A stretch of 64,000 nucleotides of DNA, taken from Pogonophryne albipinna. Taxonomy: Eukaryota > Chordata > Actinopteri > Perciformes > Artedidraconidae. The first letter of the stretch is position 1, and the number at the start of each line of letters is the position of its first letter. A model generated the notes under the pieces. The model worked only from the letters and a program-made list of their open reading frames with translations. It did not search any database and was not told the origin of the DNA. Shown one piece after another: positions 1 through 13,700 of the stretch. The DNA lies in the NCBI GenBank assembly GCA_028583405.1, contig JAPTMU010000048.1, positions 370,883 through 434,882 of the forward strand, given 5' to 3'. Made by a program: the position numbers and the translations under genes.

Positions 1-362
1 CCCCAGAGTCAGAACTAAACATGGAGAAGCAGCGTTCAGTTATTATGCTCCAAATATCTGGAACAAACTCCCAGAAACCTGCAAGTCCGCTGCAACTCTG
101 ACTACTTTTAAATCCAGCAAGAAGACTTTTCTTTTTGCCGCTGCTTTTAATTGAGCTATTCACATCTCACACTGCACTGTAACTTGTTTGTTCTTGTAGC
201 TTTGTTATTCATGTTTTATTATCTTTGCTTTTAAATTAGTGTTTTTAAATGCCATTTTATGATATGTTTCTTAATGCTCTTAATGTCTTCTGTTGTTATA
301 AAGCACTTTGATTAGCGTATAGGGGAGAAAGGCGCTATATAAATAAACTTGCCTTGCCTCGC
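1..362 (+). mobile_element. 3' end of an L2-type LINE
   Basis: The first 154 bases read as the end of a reverse-transcriptase ORF (PRVRTKHGEAAFSYYAPNIW, then NKLPETC..., ending AAAFN and a TGA at 152-154). About 200 bases of 3' UTR follow, ending near 'ggcgctatataaataaacttgcc'. The same coding end is present on the other strand at 55160-55966, which shows it is interspersed. The 5' part is cut by the window edge. L2 assignment rests on the conserved C-terminal motif (TPVLKSLHWLP, NIWNKLP), best seen in the second copy. Confidence 0.85.
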
Positions 363-1600
363 CTTGGCGACTACAGTTTGGAAATCCTTTGACAAATGTG
401 ACCTCTGTCTGTTCTCAGGTTCTTGTGTGACCTGATAAATGTTAAATGTGAAGCCATGTTGTTGTTGTTGTTGTTTCTGCAGGTCGCAGGGTTACATTTA
501 CAGGCAACCTGCTTAACGGTCTGCATTGGAAACCGCAACTTCTCACTGCAAGAGAAAATACATTATGTCAATCAACCATTTGTTGACTATTATAGGAAGT
601 GGATGAAGTCGCCGTTATCTCGTCCATTGGTTTGTGGACTACAGTTTTTAAGCCTTGACGTTGGCAATTTAGCCGTTGCTGTTAGTTGTAATCTTGCTAG
701 CTTGTTCTTTTGGAATCGGTATTAAATAACGGGTGAAACAAAGTACAACTGTATGACAAATAAAAGGCCCTTTCATGAACTGACAACACTGTTAAAGTTG
801 TACGGTGGTGGTAGCGACCTGTCAATCACAATCACTTAAAACATTGCAAAAGAGCGCTGCTTTATTGTCGATTGTATTCTAAACAAGACCACTTTACAGT
901 GAAAATCAATGATCATGCTGTTAAACTAGAGAATCAGACCATAAATACAATAAGAACATGTTGAAAACTGAGGTAATATAATGAGTCATTTTTTCATAAA
1001 CTTTTATAAAAATCAAACTAGTTGAGTCGCCCCCTGCTGGCCATTTAAAGGTCACTCTCGACTGAAATCTCTCAGCAATCATTTGATGGATTGCCTAACC
1101 AACATGCATTGAAACCAGAGCATGAATTATAATTAAATCCAGAACTTTTCACTTATCCAGTTAAATATGTCCAAATGTAACCCATAGATTGGTTCTGAAC
1201 TTTCTACATTCATGATTCCCAGGCAATGTATCTCTTTAATAACAGACAGTACAAATGTATTTACAACTTTTTTAAATGTGACCGTAAACAAACCCACTTC
1301 TCAGGAAGGAACATTCTCAGTAGCAGGGACCTGAAATCCGAGAAATCTGAGTCATCTCACATAGTGATTGAACGCAGTCATTTCATGTTTACTTTATGCA
1401 GCCTGGACCAGAAAGATCTAATGCCCCTTTGAAACAATGTGATAAGGGGCAGTCATACAGTACAGATATGGGCCTGTAAAGGTAACACTGCAAAAACACA
1501 TATTTACTCCTAAATTGACTTAGGAAATGTATTGCGTGTCATTTTTAGATAATTGTGAAACATTGACGCCCTGCTACATACAGTAAACCCCTTGTATGAC
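363..1600. other. 3' flank of ASB15 copy A, no gene recognised
   Basis: There is no exon-like sequence on either strand. A 100-codon ORF at 423-725 has no recognisable motif and is probably chance. On the minus strand an AATAAA lies at 861-866, about 740 bases beyond the stop codon of ASB15 copy A. It is a possible but unproven polyadenylation signal. Confidence 0.4.
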
Positions 1601-1788
1601 TCATTGAATATGAAGGATTTCCTCGTGCGCACAGTCCCCCCTGCAGATGATTTTGGCGTCCAGGTGGCTCTCTTTGAACAGCAGGTAGTCCTTCAGCCGG
1701 TTGGGCAGCGGGGCGGACGCCATGCTGCTGCAGCTCAGGTGTTTCCTGATCACCACTCTGCTCAGGTGAGACAGAGAGCGAGGGTTAC
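1601..1788 (-). CDS. asb15: ASB15 copy A exon 9: SOCS box and C-terminus
   Basis: The exon opens after 'cttccag' in phase 1 and encodes [17 protein letters not shown], then [12 protein letters not shown], ending at TGA (1601-1603). These are the BC box and the Cul5-box region. The BC-box cysteine present in copy B and in human is serine here. The protein continues about 17 residues past the usual end, to ...EEILHIQ. Confidence 0.85.
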
Positions 1789-4700
1789 CTGGAAGTCACA
1801 GAGAACACAACACTTGGACCAAAGTGACAGGAAACGTGTCTAATAAACAGAGGTGGGAAGTAGTGGAGTACAAATACTTTGTTACTGTACTTAAGTACAT
1901 TGTTCTGGTATCAGTACTTTATTCCACTACTTGTTTTTCTGACGACTTTTTACTTTGACTTCTTACATGTTGAACTCAAATACCTGTACTTTCTACTTCT
2001 TACATGTTGAACTCAAATACCTGTACTTTCTACTTCTTACATGTTGAACACAAATACCTGTACTTTCTACTTCTTACATGTTGAACCCAAATACCTGTAC
2101 TTTCTACTTCTTACATGTTGAACCCAAATACCTGTACTTTCTACTTCTTACATGTTGAACCCAAATACCTGTACTTTCTACTTCTTACATGTTGAACCAA
2201 AACACCTGTACTTTCTACTTCTTACATGTTGAACACAAATACCTGTACTTTCTACTTCTTACATGTTGAACCCAAATACCTGTACTTTCTACTTCTTACA
2301 TGTTGAACTCAAATACCTGTACTTTCTACTTCTTACATGTTGAACACAAATACCTGTACTTTCTACTTCTTACATTTTCCAAACAGCTGGTTCCTTTAGT
2401 CTGAATGTGTGTTTGGTGGCGTGATCATTATTCTTTAGAGTCATTGCGTGCCTATTGATTTGAACACGATCCGTGTATCCATCATTTCCTGGTCTTCTCT
2501 AAAGAAGAGGGACCAATGGAAACGTTGTCATGTTGCCGTTGTTCAGCATGGAAACATTCATTAGCTAACAATGACATTATTGTTCTATTAATATAAAGGG
2601 AGGTCAGGTACTCTTTCAAACAGCTGCTAGTTATGGGTACTTTTTACTGAAGTACATTTCAACGCCTCTTTACTTTGACTTGAGTAAAGAAGTTTAGTCA
2701 GTACTTCTACTTTTACCAGAGTATTTTTAAACATGAGTATCTGTACTTCTACTTGAGTTAAGAAGTTTAGTCAGTACTTCCGGCAGTGGCTCAGTCAGTA
2801 GGGGCTTGGACTGGGAGCTGTAGGGTTGCCGGTTCAAGTCCCCGACCAGACCTAAATATGGAGTGTGGACTGCTACTTGGAGAGGTCCCAGTTCACCTCC
2901 TGCCCTGCCATGGTGCCCTTGAGCAAGGCACCGGACACCCCCCTTCCCCCCCTACTCCCATTGCTCCCCTGGCGCTGTACAATAGCTGCCCACTGCTCCT
3001 GATACTAGACTCCTGGTTCTAGGATGGGTTAAAAGCAGAGAACAAATTTGCTCTGCATGTGTGACCATTAAAGAGGGTTTCATCCCTCCCAATTCTATTC
3101 TTTTACCAGAGTATTTTTAAACACGAGTATCTGTACTTCTACTTGAGTAAAGGATGTGTTTACTTTTGCCATCTCTGCTAATAAAGCAGGAAGAACAGGT
3201 ATGTTCATGTGTTCGAAGTGACAGGAAACGTCTAATTGTCTAATTGTTTTTCCCACAGCGTAACTCACATAGCGTCCAGTGGATGTGAGGCCACTCCTTG
3301 TGTGCCTCCAGGGTTTTTGTCAGTTTGCTGCAGAGGGAAACCTGACCAACGTATTCGAGGAGGATCGACACGACTCGGCCCACCAGGTTGTCCAGCCAGG
3401 AGACGCTGACGAAATCACAAAACTGGAACACGAGAAGATATTAATGCTAATTACACATGGGAAAATGTTACTGAAATTACATATTTCTGACTTATATCCA
3501 AACATGGATTGATACACGACTATAAGTGTATGACACCTTTTTTTTTGCACATATTAGGAGCTAGCAATCGGACATATAGCCACGAATTATTTGGCTTGAT
3601 GCTCAAGGATTTTTCACACACATGTATTGATAGGTAAAACTTTGACCAAAATGTTACTTCCACGGTATAGATCAACTCACAGGGACTTTCTCCTCCTGAT
3701 CCTGTGAGTACCCAGCCTCGCTCAGCTCCTCCCAGTCGTCCTCATGGTGGCAGCAGAAACACTTCTCTGCATTATATCCGTTGTTGAGCAGCAGCCTCAT
3801 CATCACCTCGTCCTTCAGGCAGTACTGCAGCGCCGTGGGAAACACCGTGTCATTCAGCACCGTGAAGTAACAGTTCACGTCCGCTTTAGCCGCCAGCAGC
3901 AGCTTCACGATGTCGTAGCGCCCCGACCTGACCGCCACCAGGAGGCAGCACAGAGGGTCCAGGTTGGGATTGGCCCCTGATTTGAGCAGAATCTCAGTAC
4001 AGGTGGCGTCCCCGTTGGAGACGGCGAAGTACAGTGGGCTTTTCCTCATGTCTCCGTAGTTGTCGGAGATGTGAGGGGCTAGCTGAGCGTTGACGTCGAA
4101 GCCTTTCTGCAGCAGCAGCTCCAGGCAGCGGGTCTTTCCTCCGTCAGCAGCAGAGTGGACGGGGCTGTGGCCGGAGACACGCAGGGCCCGTCTGGTGGTG
4201 ATCGGGATCAAAATCCTTAAAGCTCTGATGAAGAAAGAGAGTAGAAATTCTTAAAGAACTTATGAATCAGGAAATATTCTACATGAAGGCTGAGCAGTTC
4301 GTTTTTTGAGGCAAAGCAATGGACCTGTCTGTCAATTTACGATACCAACTATTTTAGATTCTGCTCGTTGAACTTAAAGAACAATCAACTTCCTCAACGC
4401 ACTCACAGGTGGTGTCCCTCGCACGCAGCGTGGTGCACGGGCAGCTGGGAGCTCAGGTTGTGGACATTGGGATTGGCTCCGTTCTGCAGCAGGATGTTGA
4501 GACAGTCCGGGTCTCCTGAACCTGCAGCGTCGTACAGAACACTGTCGCCATTTGGTGCCTGGGCGTTCACATCAGCACCTTTTTAAATGTGAAAACAGAA
4601 ACAGAGTTCAATCAACCATCACAACACAATCAGCCAAGGTACCTGCCAACCTTTTCTCCCAGAAGTCACGTTCCCATACAACAAAACCTCAATGACGTCT

Positions 4701-7700
4701 CGAGCGAGATATTTATTCTTGATTACTGTCGCAGTTCACGTTATTTTTAAAACAGTAAAGAAAGTAAAAACAATCGTGTTATGGGGTTCAAATAAGTACC
4801 TTGTTACGTACCTTAAGTTATATATCTTAATTAAGTATGCTAAGCATGTTAAGAAGTAAGATAGATAGATAGATAGATAATCAATAAAGTATATATATAT
4901 ATATACTGTATGTGTTGCAGGTGAAGTTAGTTACGTAGGTTAATTACAATTAGAACAAGTCAATGTTATCAAAAACTGGGTACACTGGGTTTTCTGGGTA
5001 AAAGTCCTGCGTTTGTTAAATGAATCAGTCTGGCCTCCGCCTTAGGTCGTCATTGATTAGACACTAAAACAAATGGCTTTACTTTATGTTTCCATAAGGA
5101 GTTCACACACGAAGATGGTGTCGAATCAGTTCAGCATTTATGTGTTCACCGTGTTTGATGAGGAGCTCCAGGACTCCAGAGTGGCTGTACTCCGCAGCGA
5201 TGCCCAGAGGAGTGACTCCGTACTGGTCCGTCTCTGAAACCTTTCCCCCCCTCTGCAGCAGGAGCTCCATGACAGGAACACAGCCGGCTCTGGAGGCCTC
5301 GTGCATGGCCGTCCACTTCTTCAGACACACCTGCTCCACCTGAGCTCCTGCAGCCATCAGACTGGAAACCATCTGATAGGATCCGGCTCTCACTGCTGCA
5401 CGGAGGAGGAACTGATGGTCAGAGGTGGGAAGTAGTAGAGTACAAATACTTCGTTACTGTACTTAAGTACGTTTTTCTGGTACCAGTAACTCCACTACTT
5501 ATTTTTCTGACGACTTTTTACTTTTACTTCTTACATGTTGAACCCAAATACCTGTACTTTCTACTTCTTACATGTTGAACCCAAATACCTGTACTTTCTA
5601 CTTCTTACACTTTGAACACAAATACCTGTACTTTCTACTTCTTACATGTTGAACACAAATACCTGTACTTTCTACTTCTTACATGTTGAACCCAAATACC
5701 TGTACTTTCTACTTCTCACATGTTGAACACAAATACCTGTACTTTCTACTTCTTACATGTTGAACCCAAATACCTGTACTTTCTACTTCTCACATGTTGA
5801 ACCCAAATACCTGTACTTTCTACTTCTTACATGTTGAACTCAAATACCTGTACTTTCTACTTCTTACATGTTGAACCCAAATACCTGTACTTTCTACTTC
5901 TTACATGTTGAACCCAAATACCTGTACTTTCTACTTCTTACATGTTGAACCCAAATACCTGTACTTTCTACTTCTTACATGTTGAACACAAATACCTGTA
6001 CTTTCTACTTCTTACATGTTGAACACAAATACCTGTACTTTCTACTTCTTACATGTTGAACTCAAATACCTGTACTTTCTACTTCTTACATGTTGAACCC
6101 AAATACCTGTACTTTCTACTTCTTACATGTTGAACTCAAATACCTGTACTTTCTACTTCTTACATGTTGAACACAAATACCTGTACTTTCTACTTCTTAC
6201 ATGTTGAACACAAATACCTGTACTTTCTACTTCTCACATGTTGAACTCAAATACCTGTACTTTCTACTTCTTACATGTTGAACACAAATACCTGTACTTT
6301 CTACTTCTTACATGTTGAACCCAAATACCTGTACTTTCTACTTCTTACATGTTGAACCCAAATACCTGTACTTTCTACTTCTTACATGTTGAACCCAAAT
6401 ACCTGTACTTTCTACTTCTTACATGTTGAACCCAAATACTTGTACTTTCTACTTCTCACATGTTGAACTCAAATACCTGTACTTTCTACTTCTTACATGT
6501 TGAACACAAATACCTGTACTTTCTACTTCTTACATGTTGAACCCAAATACCTGTACTTTCTACTTCTCACATGTTGAACTCAAATACCTGTACTTTCTAC
6601 TTCTTACATGTTGAACCCAAATACCTGTACTTTCTACTTCTTACATGTTGAACACAAATACCTGTACTTTCTACTTCTTACATGTTGAACCCAAATACCT
6701 GTACTTTCTACTTCTTACATGTTGAACCCAAATACCTGTACTTTCTACTTCTCACATGTTGAACTCAAATACCTGTACTTTCTACTTCTTACATGTTGAA
6801 CACAAATACCTGTACTTTCTACTTCTTACATGTTGAACCCAAATACCTGTACTTTCTACTTCTCACATGTTGAACTCAAATACCTGTACTTTCTACTTCT
6901 TACATGTTGAACCCAAATACCTGTACTTTCTACTTCTTACATGTTGAACACAAATACCTGTACTTTCTACTTCTTACATGTTGAACCCAAATACCTGTAC
7001 TTTCTACTTCTCACATGTTGAACTCAAATACCTGTACTTTCTACTTCTTACATGTTGAACACAAATACCTGTACTTTCTACTTCTTACATGTTGAACCCA
7101 AATACCTGTACTTTCTACTTCTCACATGTTGAACCCAAATACCTGTACTTTCTACTTCTTACATGTTGAACCCAAATACCTGTACTTTCTACTTCTTACA
7201 TGTTGAACACAAATACCTGTACTTTCTACTTCTTACATGTTGAACCCAAATACCTGTACTTTCTACTTCTCACATGTTGAACCCAAATACCTGTACTTTC
7301 TACTTCTTACATGTTGAACTCAAATACCTGTACTTTCTACTTCTTACATGTTGAACCTGTACTTTCTACTTCTTACATGTTGAACCCAAATACCTGTACT
7401 TTCTACTTCTTACATGTTGAACTCAAATACCTGTACTTTCTACTTCTTACATGTTTAACTCAAATACCTGTACTTTCTACTTCTTACATGTTGAACCCAA
7501 ATACCTGTACTTTCTACTTCTTACATGTTGAACCCAAATACCTGTACTTTCTACTTCTTACATGTTGAACCCAAATACCTGTACTTTCTACTTCTTACAT
7601 GTTGAACCCAAATACCTGTACTTTCTACTTCTTACATGTTGAACCCAAATACCTGTACTTTCTACTTCTCACATGTTGAACTCAAATACCTGTACTTTCT

Positions 7701-10700
7701 ACTTCTTACATGTTGAACCCAAATACCTGTACTTTCTACTTCTTACATGTTGAACCCAAATACCTGTACTTTCTACTTCTCACATGTTGAACTCAAATAC
7801 CTGTACTTTCTACTTCTTACATGTTGAACCCAAATACCTGTACTTTCTACTTCTCACATGTTGAACTCAAATACCTGTACTTTCTACTTCTTACATGTTG
7901 AACCCAAATACCTGTACTTTCTACTTCTCACATGTTGAACTCAAATACCTGTACTTTCTACTTCTTACATGTTGAACCCAAATACCTGTACTTTCTACTT
8001 CTTACATGTTGAACCCAAATACCTGAACTTTCTACTTCTCTCATTTCCCAAACAGCTGGTTCCTTTAGTCTGAATGTGTGTTTGGTGGCGTGATCATTAT
8101 TCTTTAGAGTCATTGCGTGCCTATTGATTTGAACACGATCCGTGTATCCATCATTTCCTGGTCTTCTCTAAAGAAGAGGGACCAATGGAAACGTTGTCAT
8201 GTTGCCGTTGTTCAGCATGGAAACATTCATTAGCTAACAATGACATTATTGTTCTATTAATATAAAGGGAGGTCAGGTACTCTTTAAAACAGCTGCTAGT
8301 TATGGGTACTTTTTACTGAAGTACATTTCAAAGCCTCTTTACTTTTACTTGAGTAAAGATGTTTAGTCAGTACTTCTACTTTTACCAGTGTATTTTTAAA
8401 CACGAGTATCTGTACTTCTACTTGAGTAAAGGATGTGTGTACTTCTACTTGAGTAAAGGATGTGTGTACTTCTACTTGAGTAAAGGATGTGTGTACTTTT
8501 GCCCTCTCTGCTGATGATCAGTTTGAAACATAGCTCAATACGTCGTAGACTATACCAAACGTGAGGAAGTGTTCTGACCTAAAAGCAGCGGGGTTTCGTT
8601 CTTGCTGTTGGTCGTGTGAGGAGAAGCGCCGTTCTCCAACAACAGCTTCACGTTTTCCAACAAATCATCTCCAACCGCTAAAGTCAGGAAGGTCTCGCCC
8701 TCCGAAGTCTTTTCCTCCAGAGTCAGACGGAAAGACGCTGAAGAGCACGAGAAAAAGTTGGTAATTATAACACTTTATTTAGTGATTAAAAAACCTGTTC
8801 TTCAACTCCACCATGTCAGTTCTCTAAGTTCAGCTAAACTTTGAGACAAACATTGACCGTGTAGCTCAGATTTGAACCTTGTATGACCTTTCATCATTTA
8901 TCCGTCCTCTTTTTCATTTCTGGAGACTTGTACTTGATGCCTTTTTCCCTGCAAAGAGGCCACGAAACTTGACCATATACGTTTTTTTAAACCGGACTCT
9001 CAGCGGTATTTTTAATATCAAATAATTGTTTCTGTCATAATGTGAATATCTTTCTCAGTTTCTCTCATCAAATGGTTAAAAAGTTTGTCACAGTTATTCA
9101 ATGTGAAACCTTATTTTAAAGCCTCATGTAGAAGTTGAACATTGATGCGGACAATGCAGACGCTGATAATGGAACAAAATGAATGCAAAAGTATAAATGT
9201 TAAAGTTAATTTATTAAATAGTATAAAAAGAAATAGATATTTTACATGTATTCTGATGATTTCTAGTTTGGATTTAACATTTAATGTATTTAATGCAATA
9301 ATAATTCAGATAATACATAACCATCGGTTTGGTTTTTTCTCGTCTATTCTCTAAACTGTGAAATAAATTGTAGTAAAATTGTGGACCTCTTACCCACCGT
9401 ACAGCACCGTCTCCAGGACCAGAACCAGAGGTTGCACCACCGCCCAGTGCAGAGGAAACCAGCCGCGCTCATCCGCCTGACTGAAGGATGCTGGGAAATC
9501 ACAGAGCTGCCGCAGAGCCAACATGTCACCTGCAGAGACATTTCAGTACTTTTCAAGGAGAATATATTAATATGTTACTTTATTGTATCTCTATCGCACA
9601 GCAGAGGTGGGAAGTAGTGGAGTACAAATACTTTGTTACTGTACTTAAGTACATGTTTCTGGTATCAGTACTCCACTACTTATTTTCCTTACGTCTTTTT
9701 ACTTTGACTTCTTACATTTTGAACCCAAATACCTGTACTTTCTACTTCTTACATGTTGAACCCAAATACCTGTACTTTCTACTTCTTACATGTTGAACTC
9801 AAATACCTGTACTTTCTACTTCTTACATTTTGAACACAAATACCTGTACTTTCTACTTCTTACATGTTGAACTCAAATACCTGTACTTTCTACTTCTTAC
9901 ATGTTGAACACAAATACCTGTACTTTCTACTTCTTACATGTTGAACACAAATACCTGTACTTTCTACTTCTTACATGTTGAACTCAAATACCTGTACTTT
10001 CTACTTCTTACATGTTGAACCCAAATACCTGTACTTTCTACTTCTTACATGTTGAACTCAAATACCTGTACTTTCTACTTCTTACATGTTGAACACAAAT
10101 ACCTGTACTTTCTACTTCTTACATGTTGAACTCAAATACCTGTACCTTCTACTTCTTACATGTTGAACACAAATACCTGTACTTTCTACTTCTTACATGT
10201 TGAACCCAAATACCTGTACTTTCTACTTCTTACATGTTGAACCCAAATACCTGTACTTTCTACTTCTTACATGTTGAACTCAAATACCTGTACTTTCTAC
10301 TTCTTACATGTTGAACTCATATACCTGTACTTTCTACTTCTTACATGTTGAACACAAATACCTGTACTTTCTACTTCTTACATGTTGAACTCAAATACCT
10401 GTACTTTCTACTTCTTACATGTTGAACACAAATACCTGTACTTTCTACTTCTTTCATGTTGAACACAAATACCTGTACTTTCTACTTCTTACATGTTGAA
10501 CTCAAATACCTGTACTTTCTACTTCTTACATGTTGAACTCAAATACCTGTACTTTCTACTTCTTACATGTTGAACTCAAATACCTGTACTTTCTACTTCT
10601 TACATGTTGAACTCAAATACCTGTACTTTCTACTTCTTACATGTTGAACACAAATACCTGTACTTTCTACTTCTTACATGTTGAACCCAAATACCTGTAC

Positions 10701-13700
10701 TTTCTACTTCTTACATGTTAAACTCAAATACCTGTACTTTCTACTTCTTACATGTTGAACACAAATACCTGTACTTTCTACTTCTTACATGTTGAACTCA
10801 AATACCTGTACTTTCTACTTCTTACATGTTGAACACAAATACCTGTACTTTCTACTTCTTACATGTTGAACCCAAATACCTGTACTTTCTACTTCTTACA
10901 TGTTGAACACAAATACCTGTACTTTCTACTTCTTACATGTTGAACACAAATACCTGTACTTTCTACTTCTTACATGTTGAACCCAAATACCTGTACTTTC
11001 TACTTCTTACATGTTGAACTCAAATACCTGTACTTTCTACTTCTTACATGTTGAACACAAATACCTGTACTTTCTACTTCTTCATGTTGAACACAAATAC
11101 CTGTACTTTCTACTTCTTACATGTTGAACTCAAATACCTGTACTTTCTACTTCTTACATGTTGAACTCAAATACCTGTACTTTCTACTTCTTACATGTTG
11201 AACTCAAATACCTGTACTTTCTACTTCTTACATGTTGAACTCAAATACCTGTACTTTCTACTTCTTACATGTTGAACACAAATACCTGTACTTTCTACTT
11301 CTTACATGTTGAACCCAAATACCTGTACTTTCTACTTCTTACATGTTGAACACAAATACCTGTACTTTCTACTTCTTACATGTTGAACACAAATACCTGT
11401 ACTTTCTACTTCTTACATGTTGAACCCAAATACCTGTACTTTCTACTTCTTACATGTTAAACTCAAATACCTGTACTTTCTACTTCTTACATGTTGAACA
11501 CAAATACCTGTACTTTCTACTTCTTACATGTTGAACTCAAATACCTGTACTTTCTACTTCTTACATGTTGAACACAAATACCTGTACTTTCTACTTCTTA
11601 CATGTTGAACCCAAATACCTGTACTTTCTACTTCTTACATGTTGAACACAAATACCTGTACTTTCTACTTCTTACATGTTGAACACAAATACCTGTACTT
11701 TCTACTTCTTACATGTTGAACACAAATACCTGTACTTTCTACTTCTTACATGTTGAACACAAATACCTGTACTTTCTACTTCTTACATGTTGAACCCAAA
11801 TACCTGTACTTTCTACTTCTTACATGTTGAACTCAAATACCTGTACTTTCTACTTCTTACATGTTGAACTCAAATACCTGTACTTTCTACTTCTTACATG
11901 TTGAACACAAATACCTGTACTTTCTACTTCTTACATGTTGAACACAAATACCTGTACTTTCTACTTCTTACATGTTGAACCCAAATACCTGTACTTTCTA
12001 CTTCTTACATGTTGAACCCAAATACCTGTACTTTCTACTTCTTACATGTTGAACACAAATACCTGTACTTTCTACTTCTTACATGTTGAACACAAATACC
12101 TGTACTTTCTACTTCTTACATGTTGAACACAAATACCTGTACTTTCTACTTCTTACATGTTGAACACAAATACCTGTACTTATCTACTTCTTACATGTTG
12201 AACACAAATACCTGTACTTATCTACTTCTTACATGTTGAACCCAAATACCTGTACTTTCTACTTCTTACATGTTGAACACAAATACCTGTACTATCTACT
12301 TCTTACATGTTGAACCCAAATACCTGTACTTTCTACTTCTTACATGTTGAACACAAATACCTGTACTTTCTACTTCTTACATGTTGAACACAAATACCTG
12401 TACTATCTACTTCTTACATGTTGAACCCAAATACCTGTACTTTCTACTTCTTACATGTTGAACACAAATACCTGTACTTTCTACTTCTTACATGTTGAAC
12501 ACAAATACCTGTATTTTCTACTTCTTACATGTTGAACACAAATACCTGTACTTTCTACTTCTTACATGTTGAACACAAATACCTGTACTTCTACTTCTTA
12601 CATGTTGAACCCAAATACCTAGTACTTTCTACTTCTTACATGTTGAACTCAAATACCTGTACTTTCTACTTCTTACATGTTGAACACAAATACCTGTACT
12701 TTTCTACTTCTTACATGTTGAACACAAATACCTGTACTTTCTACTTCTTACATGTTGAACTCAAATACCTGTACTTTCTACTTCTTACATGTTGAACTCA
12801 AATACCTGTACTTTCTACTTCTTACATGTTGAACCCAAATACCTATACTTTCTACTTCTTACATGTTGAACTCAAATACCTGTACTTTCTACTTCTTACA
12901 TGTTGAACCCAAATACCTATATTTTCTACTTCTTACATGTTGAACTCAAATACCTGTACTTTCTACTTCTTACATGTTGAACCCAAATACCTATACTTTC
13001 TACTTCTTACATGTTGAACACAAATACCTGTACTTTCTACTTCTTACATGTTGAACTCAAATACCTGTACTTTCTACTTCTTACATGTTGAACTCAAATA
13101 CCTGTACTTTCTACTTCTTACATGTTGAACCCAAATACCTGTACTTTCTACTTCTTACATGTTGAACTCAAATACCTGTACTTTCTACTTCTTACATGTT
13201 GAACACAAATACCTGTACTTTCTACTTCTTACATGTTGAACACAAATACCTGTACTTTCTACTTCTTACATGTTGAACTCAAATACCTGTACTTTCTACT
13301 TCTTACATGTTGAACTCAAATACCTGTACTTTCTACTTCTTACATGTTGAACCCAAATACCTGTACTTTCTACTTCTTACATGTTGAACTCAAATACCTG
13401 TACTTTCTACTTCTTACATGTTGAACTCAAATACCTGTACTTTCTACTTCTTACATGTTGAACACAAATACCTGTACTTTCTACTTCTTACATGTTGAAC
13501 ACAAATACCTGTACTTTCTACTTCTTACATGTTGAACACAAATACCTGTACTATCTACTTCTTACATGTTGAACCCAAATACCTGTACTTTCTACTTCTT
13601 ACATGTTGAACACAAATACCTGTACTTTCTACTTCTTACATGTTGAACACAAATACCTGTATTTTCTACTTCTTAAATGTTGAACACAAATACCTGTACT

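Larger units (their letters stand above)
1848..3177 (+). mobile_element. Non-autonomous hAT element, family 1, copy 1
   Basis: The ends are CAGAGGTGGGAAGTAG and the inverted match ...CTTTTGCCATCTCTG. An exact 8-bp target duplication CTAATAAA lies at 1840-1847 and 3178-3185, the length typical of hAT insertions. It contains the 37-bp minisatellite (1965-2376) and a SINE (2781-3100). It sits in intron 8 of ASB15 copy A. Confidence 0.92.

Noticed and set aside
1..362. The first 154 bases as the end of a cellular gene
   Set aside because: The same peptide occurs at 55360-55833 with an L2 context, so it is a LINE fragment.
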